Source: Tsukamurella sp. TY48
GTDB lineage: Bacteria > Actinomycetota > Actinomycetes > Mycobacteriales > Mycobacteriaceae
NCBI RefSeq assembly: GCF_019656655.1
Contig: NZ_BPMV01000001.1
Location: forward strand, 1,488,001 to 1,552,000
DNA length: 64,000 bases
Direction: 5' to 3'
Below are positions 24,350 to 33,771 of this stretch, piece by piece. Both the position numbers and the translations under genes were made by a program. Position 1 is the first letter of the stretch. Each line of letters begins with the position of its first letter. The notes under the pieces were generated by a model. It saw only the letters and a list, made by a program, of their open reading frames with translations, made no database searches and was not told the DNA's origin.

Positions 24350-26500
24350 ATGGCTGAACTCGACGGATCGATACTGCGGACGAGTGCCGGTGCACTCCTC
24401 TTCGCCGCAGGCTGCTTCTTGGGGGCGGGCGCCGCCGGCGCGGCACCACCCGATGATGCGTCCAGCGCCACCGCGCCGGAATCGTCCGGCGACCGGGCCC
24501 CCGCCTCGAACGCGACCTCGGACTCGACCGCGACCTCGGCGGAGACCGGTTCCGGAACCGGCACGAGCGCCACCGGCGCCACCGAGAAGACCTCGACCAC
24601 CGGCGCGGGCACGACCACCGGCGCGGGCACGGCGACCGGACCGGACACCGCACCCGCGGCCGGGGGCACGTCCGCACCGAGCGCGGCCCCCTCGGCCGAG
24701 CCCGCCACCAAACCCTCGGCTGCCACCGAGAAGACCGCTCCGGCGGCTCAGAAGACCGCAGCAGCTGTCGAACAGGCCGCGCCGACGCCGGCCCCTCCGG
24801 TGGTACTCCCCGAATCGTCGGCCTCCGCTCCGTTGCCGGAGTCCGTCTCCACCGGCCGCAGCCCCGAGGCGACCGAATCGCGCAGTGCCGCACCGGCCTC
24901 CGTGACGGCCCCGGAGACGACGCCGGTCGGTGCCACGACCGCCGCGGTGGCCGTGGACCGCGCGACGTCGTCAGCATCGTCGGCGTCGGCGCTGCCGGTG
25001 GCCGCCGCTCCGGTCGCACCGGCGGCCCCCGTCGACCCGGGCCGCGTACCGTCGCCGCTCAGTCCGGCCCTGCCGTCCCTGCCGGTGACCACCGCGGGTG
25101 CCGCCGCGACCGCTCCGGCGAATGCCCGTAAACGCGGCGAGGCGGCCTCCGACACCCAGGTCCAGCAGCCCCCGAACAAGGTGCTCATCATCGGCATCGA
25201 CGGCGCCAACATCGACCGGATCCTCGACACCAGCACGCCGAACCTGCGCGGTCTGATGGGCGAGGGCACCACGGGCGTCTCCAGCATCGCCGGGCACACC
25301 ACCATCTCCGGCGCATCGTGGATGACGATCCTGTCGGGCGTGTGGGACACCAAGCACGATGTGACGAACAACCTGGTGACCAACGACTTCTCCCGCTTCC
25401 CCTCCGTGTACACCCAGATCGAGCGGGCCAAGCCCGAGCTGAAGACCGCCTCGATCGGCGACTGGGACGTGGTCGAGAAGATCGGCCAGGCGGGTATCGG
25501 CGCCGACCGCGTGACCCGCACCCTCGACATCCCCGGCGACAAGCAGGAGATCGCCCTCGACGCCAAGACCACCGCCGATGTGGTGGCCTCCATCCGCGAC
25601 GACGGCCCCGACCTGCTGTTCACCCACCTCGATCAGGTGGACAAGGCCGGCCACAACTACGGCGGCGGCTCCGCCAACTACACCGCGGCGCTGCAACGCA
25701 CCGACGCCAACGTGGGCCTGATCATGGAGGCCGTGCGGGCCCGCGAGGCCGCCACCGGCGAACGCTGGACCGTGCTGGTGGTCACCGACCACGGGCACAC
25801 CGCCACCGGCGGTCACGGCTTCCAATCGCCCGCCGAGACGTCGACCTTCGTGATCGCCCGCGGTCCCGATTTCGCTCCCGGACAGGTGAATCCGCGGTTC
25901 GGGATCGACGACATCACGCCGACGGCGCTCGGAATCCTGGGCGTGCCCGGTATCCGGGACGCGGACGGGGTGGACCTGCGCACGCTCTCCTCCTCCGCCG
26001 TGACCCCCGCTGATCGCGATGCCGCGATCCGCGCCCTGGTGGCCTCGAACGACTACCCGGACCTGCTCACCCGAGCCCGCCTCGAAGGGCGCTCGGTGGT
26101 GAGCCTGGGGCTCTCCGAGGGGCTCACCATGGTCAACCGGGTGCTCGACGATGCGAGCGCCAAGCTCGCGCAGACCGCCGCCTCGGGCACCCCGGTGCTC
26201 GCGCCGCTCGCCGCGGTGGCGGGCTTCGGCGTGCAGGCCTTCCGCACCGTGCTGACCTTCGTGGTGAACACCGCGATCACCGTGGCCAACCGCCTCACCG
26301 GCGCCGGTGTGATCGACAAGGCGCCCGACGACGCACCGCGCACGGACACCCCGCGCACGGATTCCCCGCGCACCGATGCCCCTGCCACCGGCGACCGCAC
26401 CGAACAAGCCCCCGGGGCCCAGGCACCCGACCTCGTCTCCGCCCCGGACAAGGACGAGAACCCCGCGCTGAAGAAGCGGCCCGCCATCCTCGCGGCGTGA
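24350..26500 (+). CDS. Secreted alkaline-phosphatase-superfamily phosphodiesterase/pyrophosphatase
   Basis: 716 residues. A signal peptide (about 1-33, ending GAAGAA) is followed by about 230 residues of Ala/Thr/Pro/Ser low complexity, probably a wall-spanning linker. The catalytic domain (about 280-540) has the metal motif VLIIGIDGANIDRI, a substrate loop with the nucleophile Thr/Ser region GHTTISGASWMTILSG, HLDQVDKAGHNYG and VVTDHGHTATGGHGF. This order fits nucleotide pyrophosphatase/phosphodiesterases (NPP/type I). A C-terminal helical part and an Asp/Thr/Arg-Pro repeat (TDTPRTDSPRTDAP) end the protein. Physiological substrate unknown. Confidence 0.85.
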   Translation: MAELDGSILRTSAGALLFAAGCFLGAGAAGAAPPDDASSATAPESSGDRAPASNATSDSTATSAETGSGTGTSATGATEKTSTTGAGTTTGAGTATGPDTAPAAGGTSAPSAAPSAEPATKPSAATEKTAPAAQKTAAAVEQAAPTPAPPVVLPESSASAPLPESVSTGRSPEATESRSAAPASVTAPETTPVGATTAAVAVDRATSSASSASALPVAAAPVAPAAPVDPGRVPSPLSPALPSLPVTTAGAAATAPANARKRGEAASDTQVQQPPNKVLIIGIDGANIDRILDTSTPNLRGLMGEGTTGVSSIAGHTTISGASWMTILSGVWDTKHDVTNNLVTNDFSRFPSVYTQIERAKPELKTASIGDWDVVEKIGQAGIGADRVTRTLDIPGDKQEIALDAKTTADVVASIRDDGPDLLFTHLDQVDKAGHNYGGGSANYTAALQRTDANVGLIMEAVRAREAATGERWTVLVVTDHGHTATGGHGFQSPAETSTFVIARGPDFAPGQVNPRFGIDDITPTALGILGVPGIRDADGVDLRTLSSSAVTPADRDAAIRALVASNDYPDLLTRARLEGRSVVSLGLSEGLTMVNRVLDDASAKLAQTAASGTPVLAPLAAVAGFGVQAFRTVLTFVVNTAITVANRLTGAGVIDKAPDDAPRTDTPRTDSPRTDAPATGDRTEQAPGAQAPDLVSAPDKDENPALKKRPAILAA

Positions 26501-26510
26501 CCGGCTGAAG

Positions 26511-26562
26511 AACACCGCACCCGCCTCCTGCTCCTCACGGAGCGGAAGGCGGGTGCGGTGTT
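26511..26562. terminator. Strong bidirectional terminator
   Basis: Sixteen-base perfect arms AACACCGCACCCGCCT and AGGCGGGTGCGGTGTT, with a second small hairpin (GCTCC/GGAGC) in the loop and short A/T runs at the ends. Sits between the convergent phosphodiesterase and pckG genes, ending both transcripts. Confidence 0.9.
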
Positions 26563-26570
26563 TCGGCGTC

Positions 26571-28415
26571 TCAGCCCAGGCGCTGCTTCAGCGCGTCGAG
26601 CTCGTCCTTGAGGCCGGTGGGCAGCTTGTCGCCGACGAAGTCGAACCACTCCTCGATCAGCGGGATCTCGCCGCGCCACTCGTCGACGTTCACCGCGAGC
26701 GCCTCGGCCACGTCCTGCACCGGGGTGTCCAGACCGGTGAGGTCCAGCTCCTCCGGCGTCGCGACGATGCCGACCGGCGTCTCCTTGCCCGCGGCGTTGC
26801 CCTCGATGCGATCGATGATCCACTTGAGCACGCGGGTGTTCTCACCGAATCCGGGCCACAGGAAGCGCTTATCCTCGCCGCGACGGAACCAGTTGACGTA
26901 GAAGACCTTCGGCAGCTTCGACTCGTCGGCCTGCTTGCCGATCTCGAGCCAGTGATCGAAGTAGTCGCCCACGTTGTAGCCCAGGAAGGGCAGCATCGCC
27001 ATCGGGTCGCGGCGCACGGTGCCCACCTTGCCCTCGGCGGCGGCGGTCTGCTCCGAGCCGACGGTGGCGCCCATGAACACGCCGTGCTTCCAGTCGCGGG
27101 CCTGCGTGACCAGCGGGACCGTGGTCTTGCGGCGGCCGCCGAACAGGATGGCCGAGATCGGCACGCCCTGCGGATCGTCCCACTCGGGGGCGATCGACGG
27201 GCACTGCGACATCGGGGTGGTGTAGCGCGAGTTCGGGTGCGCGGCAACGGTGACCAGGCCGTCCTCGTTCTCGGCGGAGGAGCTCTCCCAGTCGTCGCCG
27301 CGCCAGTCGGTGAGGTGCTGCGGGGCGGCCGACATGCCCTCCCACCAGACATCGCCGTCGTCGGTCTTGGCCACGTTGGTGAACAGGGTGTTACCGGCGT
27401 CGATGGTCTTCATCGCGTTCGGGTTCGAGTCCATCGAGGTGCCCGGGGCCACGCCGAAGAAGCCGAACTCGGGGTTCACCGCGTACAGGCGGCCGTCCTT
27501 GCCGAACCGCATCCAGGCGATGTCGTCGCCCACGGTCTCGGCGCGCCAGCCCTCCAGGGTGGGCTGGATCATCGCGAGGTTGGTCTTACCGCAGGCGCTG
27601 GGGAACGCGGCGGCCACGTAGTAGACCTTGTCCTCCGGGCTGATCAGCTTGAGGATCAGCATGTGCTCGGCCAGCCAGCCCTCGTCGTGCGCCATCGCCG
27701 AGGCGATCCGCAGCGCGTAACACTTCTTGCCCAGCAGGGCGTTGCCGCCGTAACCCGAACCGTACGACCAGATCTCGCGGGTCTCCGGGAAATGGGTGAT
27801 GTACTTGGTCTCGCTGCACGGCCACGGCACATCGGCCTCGCCCGGCGCGAGCGGCTTGCCCACCGAGTGCAGGCCCTTGACGAAGAAGCCCTCCTCGCCC
27901 AGCTTGTCGAGCACCGCCGAGCCCATGCGGGTCATGATCTTCATCGAGACCACCACGTACGGGCTGTCGGAGATCTCCACGCCCAGCTTCGGATCGTCGG
28001 CGCCGAGGGGGCCCATGCAGAACGGGATGACGTACATGGTGCGGCCCTGCATGCAACCGCGGTACAGATCGGTCATGGTGGCGCGCATTTCAGCGGGGCG
28101 CACCCAGTTGTTCGTGGGACCGGCGGCTTCCTTGGTCTCCGAACAGATGTAGGTGCGCGACTCCACGCGGGCCACATCGGCCGGGTCCGAGAGCGCCAGG
28201 AACGAGTTCGGCTTCTTGTTCTCGTTCAGCTTGGTGAACGTGCCGGCCGCCACCATCTCGGCGGTCACGCGATCCCACTCCTCGTCCGAACCATCGGCCC
28301 AGACCACGCGCTCGGGCTGTGTGAGCTCGGCGACCTCCCGCACCCATTCGATGAGCTTCGCGTGCTTCGTGGGGATCGAATCCCCGTCAAGGCCCGGAAT
28401 GGTGGCTGAGGTCAT
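26571..28415 (-). CDS. pckG: Phosphoenolpyruvate carboxykinase (GTP)
   Basis: 614-residue cytosolic enzyme, the usual length of actinobacterial GTP-type PEPCK. It converts oxaloacetate and GTP to PEP and CO2 for gluconeogenesis. Motifs seen are the P-loop with reactive Cys ([15 protein letters not shown]), the metal-site MIQPTL, the substrate-binding segment [15 protein letters not shown] and the guanine-binding [16 protein letters not shown]. The start at 28415 has GGGAG upstream. The 88-base gap to the next minus gene contains two direct TGTGAC copies (minus strand) that could be regulator sites. Confidence 0.96.
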   Translation of the reverse strand: MTSATIPGLDGDSIPTKHAKLIEWVREVAELTQPERVVWADGSDEEWDRVTAEMVAAGTFTKLNENKKPNSFLALSDPADVARVESRTYICSETKEAAGPTNNWVRPAEMRATMTDLYRGCMQGRTMYVIPFCMGPLGADDPKLGVEISDSPYVVVSMKIMTRMGSAVLDKLGEEGFFVKGLHSVGKPLAPGEADVPWPCSETKYITHFPETREIWSYGSGYGGNALLGKKCYALRIASAMAHDEGWLAEHMLILKLISPEDKVYYVAAAFPSACGKTNLAMIQPTLEGWRAETVGDDIAWMRFGKDGRLYAVNPEFGFFGVAPGTSMDSNPNAMKTIDAGNTLFTNVAKTDDGDVWWEGMSAAPQHLTDWRGDDWESSSAENEDGLVTVAAHPNSRYTTPMSQCPSIAPEWDDPQGVPISAILFGGRRKTTVPLVTQARDWKHGVFMGATVGSEQTAAAEGKVGTVRRDPMAMLPFLGYNVGDYFDHWLEIGKQADESKLPKVFYVNWFRRGEDKRFLWPGFGENTRVLKWIIDRIEGNAAGKETPVGIVATPEELDLTGLDTPVQDVAEALAVNVDEWRGEIPLIEEWFDFVGDKLPTGLKDELDALKQRLG

Positions 28416-28503
28416 GTGTCATCTCCCGAGATGTCGTGCCGACTCCTTGAACCAGTGTCACACATCGAGCAAAGTCACAGCTCCGAGGGTGACGTGCGAC
28501 TGC

Positions 28504-28845
28504 TCACACCACATCGCCCCGGTCCAGCAGGCCCCACCTGCCACCCGAGAACCGCCAGGTCTCGAACGTGCCGTCGGGTTTGACCCGGTGGTAGACATCG
28601 GCCACCCCGTCGGCATCGAGATCGGTGAAGACCGCCGTGCCGCCCGGACCGGTGACCGTGCCGGTATCGACGCGACCGTCACCGTCGGTGTCCACGGCGT
28701 GCACGTCGTACCAACCGCCCTCGGCACTCACCCAGAGCCCCTCCGACGACGGAGCCGCGGCGGGAACGGCACCGTCGAACAGGTCGGGCCCGAGATCGTC
28801 CGCCCCGAACAGCCCGAACTCAGGGTCCATAACCATTGGACGCAT
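28504..28845 (-). CDS. DUF6802-like small protein with Ca-binding-like repeats
   Basis: About 113 residues, with two DxDxDG-type loops (DTDGDGRVDTG and DLDADGVADVY) and a Trp-rich end (ETWRFSGGRWGLLDRG), like actinobacterial DUF6802 proteins. These loops recall EF-hand or FG-GAP calcium motifs. No signal peptide is evident. The start is uncertain (28845, 28836 or 28830). All overlap the end of the upstream membrane-protein gene, implying cotranslation. Third gene of an unfamiliar module. Confidence 0.7.
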   Translation of the reverse strand: MRPMVMDPEFGLFGADDLGPDLFDGAVPAAAPSSEGLWVSAEGGWYDVHAVDTDGDGRVDTGTVTGPGGTAVFTDLDADGVADVYHRVKPDGTFETWRFSGGRWGLLDRGDVV

Positions 28846-29857
28846 CAGGGCGCGGTTCGGTTCCCGGCCCGCGCGCGAGCCGCAGCGCGGCGTCGGACTC
28901 CGCGGCCACCAGCGCCGCCGCCAGCTCGTACTCCACCCGCTGCCGGTGCGCCGCCGCGGCACCGTCCGACCAGCTGCGACGGGTGGCGCGCGCGGTCGTT
29001 CGGCGGCGCACCCGCAGCAGCCACAGCGCCGCCGCCACGCCCACCAGCAGGCTGATCGGCAGCGCCAGCCAGCGCAGCGCGCCGAGCGCCTCCAGCGGCG
29101 CGGCCACCGCCCGGCCGATGCCCAGCCCGGCCGAGGCGCCCAACACCAGGACGGCCGCGTCCTCGGGACGCCGACGGTGCGCCGGCGGCTCCGGCGGGCC
29201 CGGGCGCGACAGCACCGGCACCGCGGGCTCCGGCGGCGACGGCCAGCCCGCGAAGGTGCCCCGGTAGGCGCCGCGCAGGTGCTCGTACAGCGACCGTTCC
29301 AGGGCCGCGGAGGCGCGGTCGAGCCGCGCCCGCACCTGCTCGGGTGCGGCGTCGTCGTCGCTGCCCCGGAACCGGTCGGCGGATTCCGCCAGGAGGGTCG
29401 CCCGCATCCGGGCGATCGTGGAGCGCAGGTAGGCCGATCGGTCCGCGCGTTCCAGGCCGGGGCCGGGCCGCTCCACGGCGACGGGGGCCACCGGCTCGGG
29501 TAGGGCGGCCTCCAGTGCCGCGCGCACCGCCGGCATCCCCGCCTCCACCGGCAGCACGTCCACGCCCAGACGACGCGCGGAATCGGTGCAGGTGGCGGCC
29601 GCGCCCGGGTAGACATCCGCGCCGGTCGCGGCCACCACGGTGCCGTACCGCGCCCGCAGCCGGCCCAGCGCCACCACATCGACCGCATCGGCGGGCACGC
29701 AGGCGTCGAGCACGTACACCGCCCGTTCCACCTCCCCGGGCGGATCGCCGAGCGGGGTGAGGGCACCGTCGGCGCCGACCACCGCCGCCCGCGCGCCCAG
29801 CGCCTCCGCGACGGCTGTGGCGCCCGCCGGATCCTGTCCGGCCACGAGCACGGTCAT
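28820..29857 (-). CDS. Membrane protein of unknown function, partner of the P-loop protein
   Basis: 345-residue Ala/Arg-rich protein. The N-terminal 130 residues look like a Rossmann/receiver-like domain (TVLVAGQDPAGATAVAEALG; VYVLDACVPADAVDVVALG). A helical region follows (RSTIARMRATLLAESADRF), then a Pro-rich linker, one or two membrane helices (about 240-280) and an Arg-rich tail. It overlaps the upstream P-loop gene by 4 bases and the downstream DUF6802-like gene by up to 26. I do not recognise the family. Confidence 0.7.
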   Translation of the reverse strand: MTVLVAGQDPAGATAVAEALGARAAVVGADGALTPLGDPPGEVERAVYVLDACVPADAVDVVALGRLRARYGTVVAATGADVYPGAAATCTDSARRLGVDVLPVEAGMPAVRAALEAALPEPVAPVAVERPGPGLERADRSAYLRSTIARMRATLLAESADRFRGSDDDAAPEQVRARLDRASAALERSLYEHLRGAYRGTFAGWPSPPEPAVPVLSRPGPPEPPAHRRRPEDAAVLVLGASAGLGIGRAVAAPLEALGALRWLALPISLLVGVAAALWLLRVRRRTTARATRRSWSDGAAAAHRQRVEYELAAALVAAESDAALRLARGPGTEPRPDASNGYGP

Positions 29858-30567
29858 GACGCCCTCGCCAGCCGATCGAGGAGGAGCTGTTCGGCCGCGT
29901 CCCGGCGGGTGCAGTCGGTGCGGGCCGCCGCGCGCAGCGTCTCGTCGAACTCGGCCTCGCGCCGCGCGGCGGAGTCGGCGAAGGCCTCCGCCAGCGGCGG
30001 GAGCAGCAGATCGACGCCGCTGAGCTCGCGCAGCCGCGGCAGCAGCTCATCGCCGGGCAGGGTGGGCCTCTCGCGCAGCGCGCCCATCGCGCAGGCGAGC
30101 CCGTAACCGCCGATGCGGTGCAGCAGCGGGGCGTCGTCCCCCAGCGCGGCGGCGGCCTCGAGGGCCGATTCCGGCAGCGCGAGAGCAGAATCCGCCAGCC
30201 GCCGTGCAGCCTCCACATCGGCCGGCTCGATCGCGTCCAGCAGTGCCATCACGGCGAGCACGGGCCGACCCAGCGTCGCGGCGAGCTGTTCGGCGTAGGC
30301 ATCGGCCGCCCGCCACGACCCCGCGGCGTCCGCCTTCGTCCACGCGACCAGAAGCGGGGTCGCGTCCGCCGCGAGCGTGTCGATCGCCGCCCGGTCGGTG
30401 GCGCGCAGCCCGCCGGCGACGCAGTACAGGTGCGCATCGGCGGCACCGTCGAGCCCGGCGTCCAGGCCGCGGGACCGCAGCGCGGCGGCCAGCACCGTTT
30501 TCCCGACCCCGGGACGGCCCAGCAGCCGTACCCGCGGCGGCCCCGTGCGAACAGTCAGATCCCCCAT
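29854..30567 (-). CDS. P-loop NTPase (small GTPase-like), unknown role
   Basis: 237-residue protein with a P-loop GRPGVGKT at about 17-24 and a possible G4-like motif WTKAD, suggesting a GTPase. The G3 DxxG motif is not clear. The C-terminal half is helical and Ala/Leu/Arg-rich. The start at 30567 (MGDLTVRTG) begins just before the P-loop strand; a longer frame to 30735 would run into the MFS gene end. First gene of a three-gene overlapping module with the membrane protein and the DUF6802-like protein, so it likely regulates or energises that membrane partner. Confidence 0.7.
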   Translation of the reverse strand: MGDLTVRTGPPRVRLLGRPGVGKTVLAAALRSRGLDAGLDGAADAHLYCVAGGLRATDRAAIDTLAADATPLLVAWTKADAAGSWRAADAYAEQLAATLGRPVLAVMALLDAIEPADVEAARRLADSALALPESALEAAAALGDDAPLLHRIGGYGLACAMGALRERPTLPGDELLPRLRELSGVDLLLPPLAEAFADSAARREAEFDETLRAAARTDCTRRDAAEQLLLDRLARAS

Positions 30568-30604
30568 GGCGAGCCCCCGCTCCGCCGGCGCCCCCGCGCC
30601 GGTC

Positions 30605-32206
30605 CTAGGAGGAGGGTACGAGTTCCTCGTCGTCGTCGGCGGGCACTTCCTCCGATTCGTGCGAGCCGCCCGCGACGAAGGCCGCGAAGACCGCACCCAC
30701 CACGCAGATCGCGGCGGTGATCCCGAAGACCTCACCGAACATGATCGCGTAGGCGTCCTGCATCTGGCCCGCGATGGCCTTGATCCGCTCGGCGAACCCG
30801 CCCTGCGCCGAGGGCGTGGGCATCGTGGACTGGATCGCGGTGAGCCGGTGCAGCCCGAAGACGGTGAGCGCGGCCACGCCGATCAGCATGCCGCTCATGC
30901 GCGCCACCACGAGCAGCGCTGAGGCGATGCCCGCCTGCGACAGCGAGACCGCCCGCAGCGCCGCCGAGGACAGCGGCCCGATCACCAGGCCCAGGCCCAG
31001 GCCGGCGATGGCCAGCGAGGTGTCCAGCACGGGCAGCGTCCCGAAGTAGTGCGCCGACAAGACATCCCGCGGCCAGTTCTCCACCAGCAGGTAGCCGCCC
31101 GCGGCGATCAGCAGGCCCACCACCGAGACCACACGGTCGCCGATCCGGGTGGCGAGCACACCGCCGATGAGGGCACCCACGGGCAGCGCGATGAGGAAGC
31201 GCACCAGCGTGAGCACCGCGTCGATGCCCTCGCGTTCGAGCACCATCCGCGCGTAGATCTCCACGTCGACCAGCGTGACCATCAGGGCCGCGCCCGCGCA
31301 GATCGATGCGGCGCACGATGCCAGGAAGGGCACCACCCGCATGCCCGCGGTGTCGATCAGCTTGGTCGAGGCGTATTTCTCCCAGACGATGAAGGCCACG
31401 AAGGCGATCGCCGCGCCGGTCAGCAGCCACACGCCGTTCGGCGGCAGCACCGAGCTCCCGTCGGGCTCCGGGTTGTACAGGCCCAGCACCGACAGGCCCA
31501 GGGCCACGGCGAGCAGCAGTCCGCCCACCACGTCGACCCGCTGGGGTTCGAGCGCCGAACGCTTGGGAACCGACAGCTGGATCAGCACCATCGCGAGCAA
31601 CGCGAGCGGCACCTGCACCCAGAACACCACGCGCCAGGCGTCCGCGGCGGGCACGGAGGTGAACTTGTCGTGCACCAGCGCCACCACGCCCACACCCGCG
31701 ACCGGTCCGAGCACGCTGCCGAGTTCCTGCGCCGCACCGACCCAGCCGAGGACCGCGGCGCGGCGCCGGGCGGCCCACAGGTCCGCGGCCAGCGCCAGGG
31801 TGACCGGCAGCAGCGCGCCGCTCGCGACGCCCTGCACGATCCGGCCGGCCAGGATCACGGGCACCGTCTCGGCCATCGCGGTGATGATCGAGCCCACGAT
31901 GAACAGCGCCAGGCTCGCCTGCAGCACCAGCCGCCGGCCGAACTTGTCGGACAGCCGCCCGAGCAGCGGCATCGCAGCGATGTAGCCGAGCAGGTAGCAG
32001 GTGATGATCGGGGTGGCCTGCTGGATCCGGTTGATCGGGATCTCGAGGCTGCGCATGATGTCCTCGAGCACCGACACCACCACGTAGGTGTCCAGCGCGC
32101 CGAGGAGCACGGCGACGCCCGCCGCCCCGATCGCGACCCCGCGCCCGCGCACCGGTCCGGGATCGGACACGGTGCCGGGCGACGTGGCCGCCGGGGCCTG
32201 GGTCAC
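30605..32206 (-). CDS. MFS lipid/drug exporter of the P55 (Rv1410c) type
   Basis: 533-residue DHA2-family permease with about 14 hydrophobic segments. Motifs include the motif-C-like LDTYVVVSVLEDIM entry and the motif A stretch GRLSDKFGRRLVLQ. The GTG start at 32206 overlaps the lprG stop (GTGA), the same tight lprG-p55 arrangement as in mycobacteria. There P55 works with LprG to move triacylglycerols and lipoglycans to the outer membrane and affects drug tolerance. The C-terminus is acidic (EVPADDDEELVPSS). Confidence 0.9.
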   Translation of the reverse strand: MTQAPAATSPGTVSDPGPVRGRGVAIGAAGVAVLLGALDTYVVVSVLEDIMRSLEIPINRIQQATPIITCYLLGYIAAMPLLGRLSDKFGRRLVLQASLALFIVGSIITAMAETVPVILAGRIVQGVASGALLPVTLALAADLWAARRRAAVLGWVGAAQELGSVLGPVAGVGVVALVHDKFTSVPAADAWRVVFWVQVPLALLAMVLIQLSVPKRSALEPQRVDVVGGLLLAVALGLSVLGLYNPEPDGSSVLPPNGVWLLTGAAIAFVAFIVWEKYASTKLIDTAGMRVVPFLASCAASICAGAALMVTLVDVEIYARMVLEREGIDAVLTLVRFLIALPVGALIGGVLATRIGDRVVSVVGLLIAAGGYLLVENWPRDVLSAHYFGTLPVLDTSLAIAGLGLGLVIGPLSSAALRAVSLSQAGIASALLVVARMSGMLIGVAALTVFGLHRLTAIQSTMPTPSAQGGFAERIKAIAGQMQDAYAIMFGEVFGITAAICVVGAVFAAFVAGGSHESEEVPADDDEELVPSS

Positions 32207-32931
32207 TTGGCGGTCTTGGGGTCGAGCAGCTGCTGCTTCTTGCCCCACTCGGACAGCGTGACGGTGAGCGTGCCGGAATCGAAGCCGACGTTCGCACGCA
32301 CGAGGTTGTTCGGCGCGGACTCCTGGACCCAGAAGGTCACCGGACGATCGCCCAGATCGGCCTTGGGCACGATGCCCGCGAGCGCGCTGCCCGGGATGAC
32401 GCCCGAGAGGCGGACCGTCTCGATGCCGCCGATCTGCTCGCGGCCCTCCGCCTTGGGATCACGCACCGACGAGATGAGGTTCGCGATGCCCTTGTCCGGG
32501 TCGAGGATGGCAGAGGCGTCGTAGATGTCCGAGGCCAGCCCCATGTCCTGGTACGCCTGGCCCGCGCCGAACTGCGCCCACAGCCGCGAATCGACCACCA
32601 CGAACTTCGCCTTGACCTGGGTGCCGTTGAAGGTGACATCGGCATCGCCCTGGCCGGCGACCTTCGGATCGTTGGTGAGGTACGCCGAGACGCTCTTGAC
32701 CGGCAGCTTCGGCACGGTGCCGTCGACCGCGAGGTCGAGGTACACATCGCGCAGGGCCCGCGCGGCGGCGGACGAGGAGTCGATGAGCACCTTCGCATCG
32801 GGCAGCGGAGCGTCGTTCTTCGGTTCGCCGCTGGCCTTGGAGCACCCGGTGGCGAGGCCGAGAACGGCGAGGAAGGCCACCGTCAACGTGGCCAGACGGA
32901 GCGCCGTGTGGCGACTGTTACGCACGATCAT
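32203..32931 (-). CDS. lprG: LprG-like lipid-carrier lipoprotein
   Basis: 242-residue lipoprotein of the LppX/LprAFG family. The signal peptide ends in the lipobox LATGC (Cys about 30). The mature part has the family pattern ALRDVYLDLAVDGTVPKLPVKSVSAYLTN with a hydrophobic cavity-forming fold. It binds triacylated glycolipids or triacylglycerol in the periplasm and hands them over for outer-membrane delivery. Coupled to the P55-type exporter downstream. Its start lies only 45 bases from the divergent trmB start, so the promoters overlap the coding ends. Confidence 0.93.
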   Translation of the reverse strand: MIVRNSRHTALRLATLTVAFLAVLGLATGCSKASGEPKNDAPLPDAKVLIDSSSAAARALRDVYLDLAVDGTVPKLPVKSVSAYLTNDPKVAGQGDADVTFNGTQVKAKFVVVDSRLWAQFGAGQAYQDMGLASDIYDASAILDPDKGIANLISSVRDPKAEGREQIGGIETVRLSGVIPGSALAGIVPKADLGDRPVTFWVQESAPNNLVRANVGFDSGTLTVTLSEWGKKQQLLDPKTAK

Positions 32932-32976
32932 GCGGCCAATGCTAGGTCACATTCGCTCGACTGGGACGATGGAGAG

Positions 32977-33771
32977 GTGCCCGAATCTCATGACCCCCGC
33001 GCCGAACACCGCCGGTTGTACCCGCGTGTGACCAGTTTCCGCTCCCGCCGGGGCGCGTTGACTCCGTCACAACAACGAGCGATGGACGAGATGTGGCCGA
33101 CGATCGGGCGGGACATCCCTCCGGCACGTCCCGTCGACGGTGCGCCCGACGCCGCGGGCTTCCCCGCCCCGTCCCATCCGCTGGACGCCCCGGCCTGGTT
33201 CGGGCGCACCGCGCCGCTGATCGTGGAGATCGGATGCGGCACCGGGACCTCGACGGTGGCGATGGCCGAGGTCGAGCCGGAACGCGATGTGCTGGCCGTC
33301 GAGGTCTATCTGCCGGGCATCGCCCAGCTGGTGGGCGGCGTGCAGCGCCAGGGCCTGACCAATGTGCGGGTGGTGCGCGGCGACGGCGTCGCGGTGCTCG
33401 AGGACATGATCGAGCCCGGCTCGCTGGAGGGCGTGCGGGTGTACTTCCCGGACCCCTGGCCGAAGGCCCGGCACCACAAGCGCCGGCTGCTGCAACCGCG
33501 GATGTTCTCGCTGATCGCGGACCGGCTGCGTGTCGGAGGAATTCTCCACGTGGCCACTGATCATGCAGACTATGCGGAGGCGATCGCGGAGGTCGCGCCG
33601 AGTGAGCCGCTGCTGCGGCGCCTGGAACTGCCTCCACGGCTCGCCGACGCGAACCTGCCGATCAGTGTGGACCGGCCGGTCACGAAGTTCCAGGACAAGG
33701 CCGCACAGGTGGGCCGCGAGATCCACGAGTTCGTGTGGGAACGGGTCGTGGGGGAAGGAGACACGCAGTGA
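32977..33771 (+). CDS. trmB: tRNA (guanine-N7-)-methyltransferase
   Basis: 264-residue SAM-dependent enzyme that methylates G46 of tRNAs. Seen: SAM motif LIVEIGCGTGTSTVAMAEVEP and the TrmB signature VYFPDPWPKARHHKRRLLQP, followed by LHVATDHADYAE. The GTG at 32977 is preferred; a longer ATG frame begins at 32908 inside the divergent lprG gene, and a GTG at 33026 is also possible. The gene order trmB, NYN gene, mmpL3 matches the Rv0208c-Rv0206c order of M. tuberculosis. Confidence 0.92.
   Translation: MPESHDPRAEHRRLYPRVTSFRSRRGALTPSQQRAMDEMWPTIGRDIPPARPVDGAPDAAGFPAPSHPLDAPAWFGRTAPLIVEIGCGTGTSTVAMAEVEPERDVLAVEVYLPGIAQLVGGVQRQGLTNVRVVRGDGVAVLEDMIEPGSLEGVRVYFPDPWPKARHHKRRLLQPRMFSLIADRLRVGGILHVATDHADYAEAIAEVAPSEPLLRRLELPPRLADANLPISVDRPVTKFQDKAAQVGREIHEFVWERVVGEGDTQ

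Noticed and set aside
22336-24726. 796-codon minus-strand frame opposite DUF2156 and aquaporin
   Set aside because: Antisense shadow of two recognised genes on the opposite strand, Gly/Ala/Val-rich, with no domain.
24971-26515. 514-codon minus-strand frame opposite the phosphodiesterase
   Set aside because: Mirror of the recognised secreted enzyme; Gly/His/Arg-rich and lacking a plausible start.
28446-28500. CRP- or MtrA-type site before pckG
   Set aside because: Two TGTGAC copies are present as direct, not inverted, repeats, and the match to either consensus is too weak to call.
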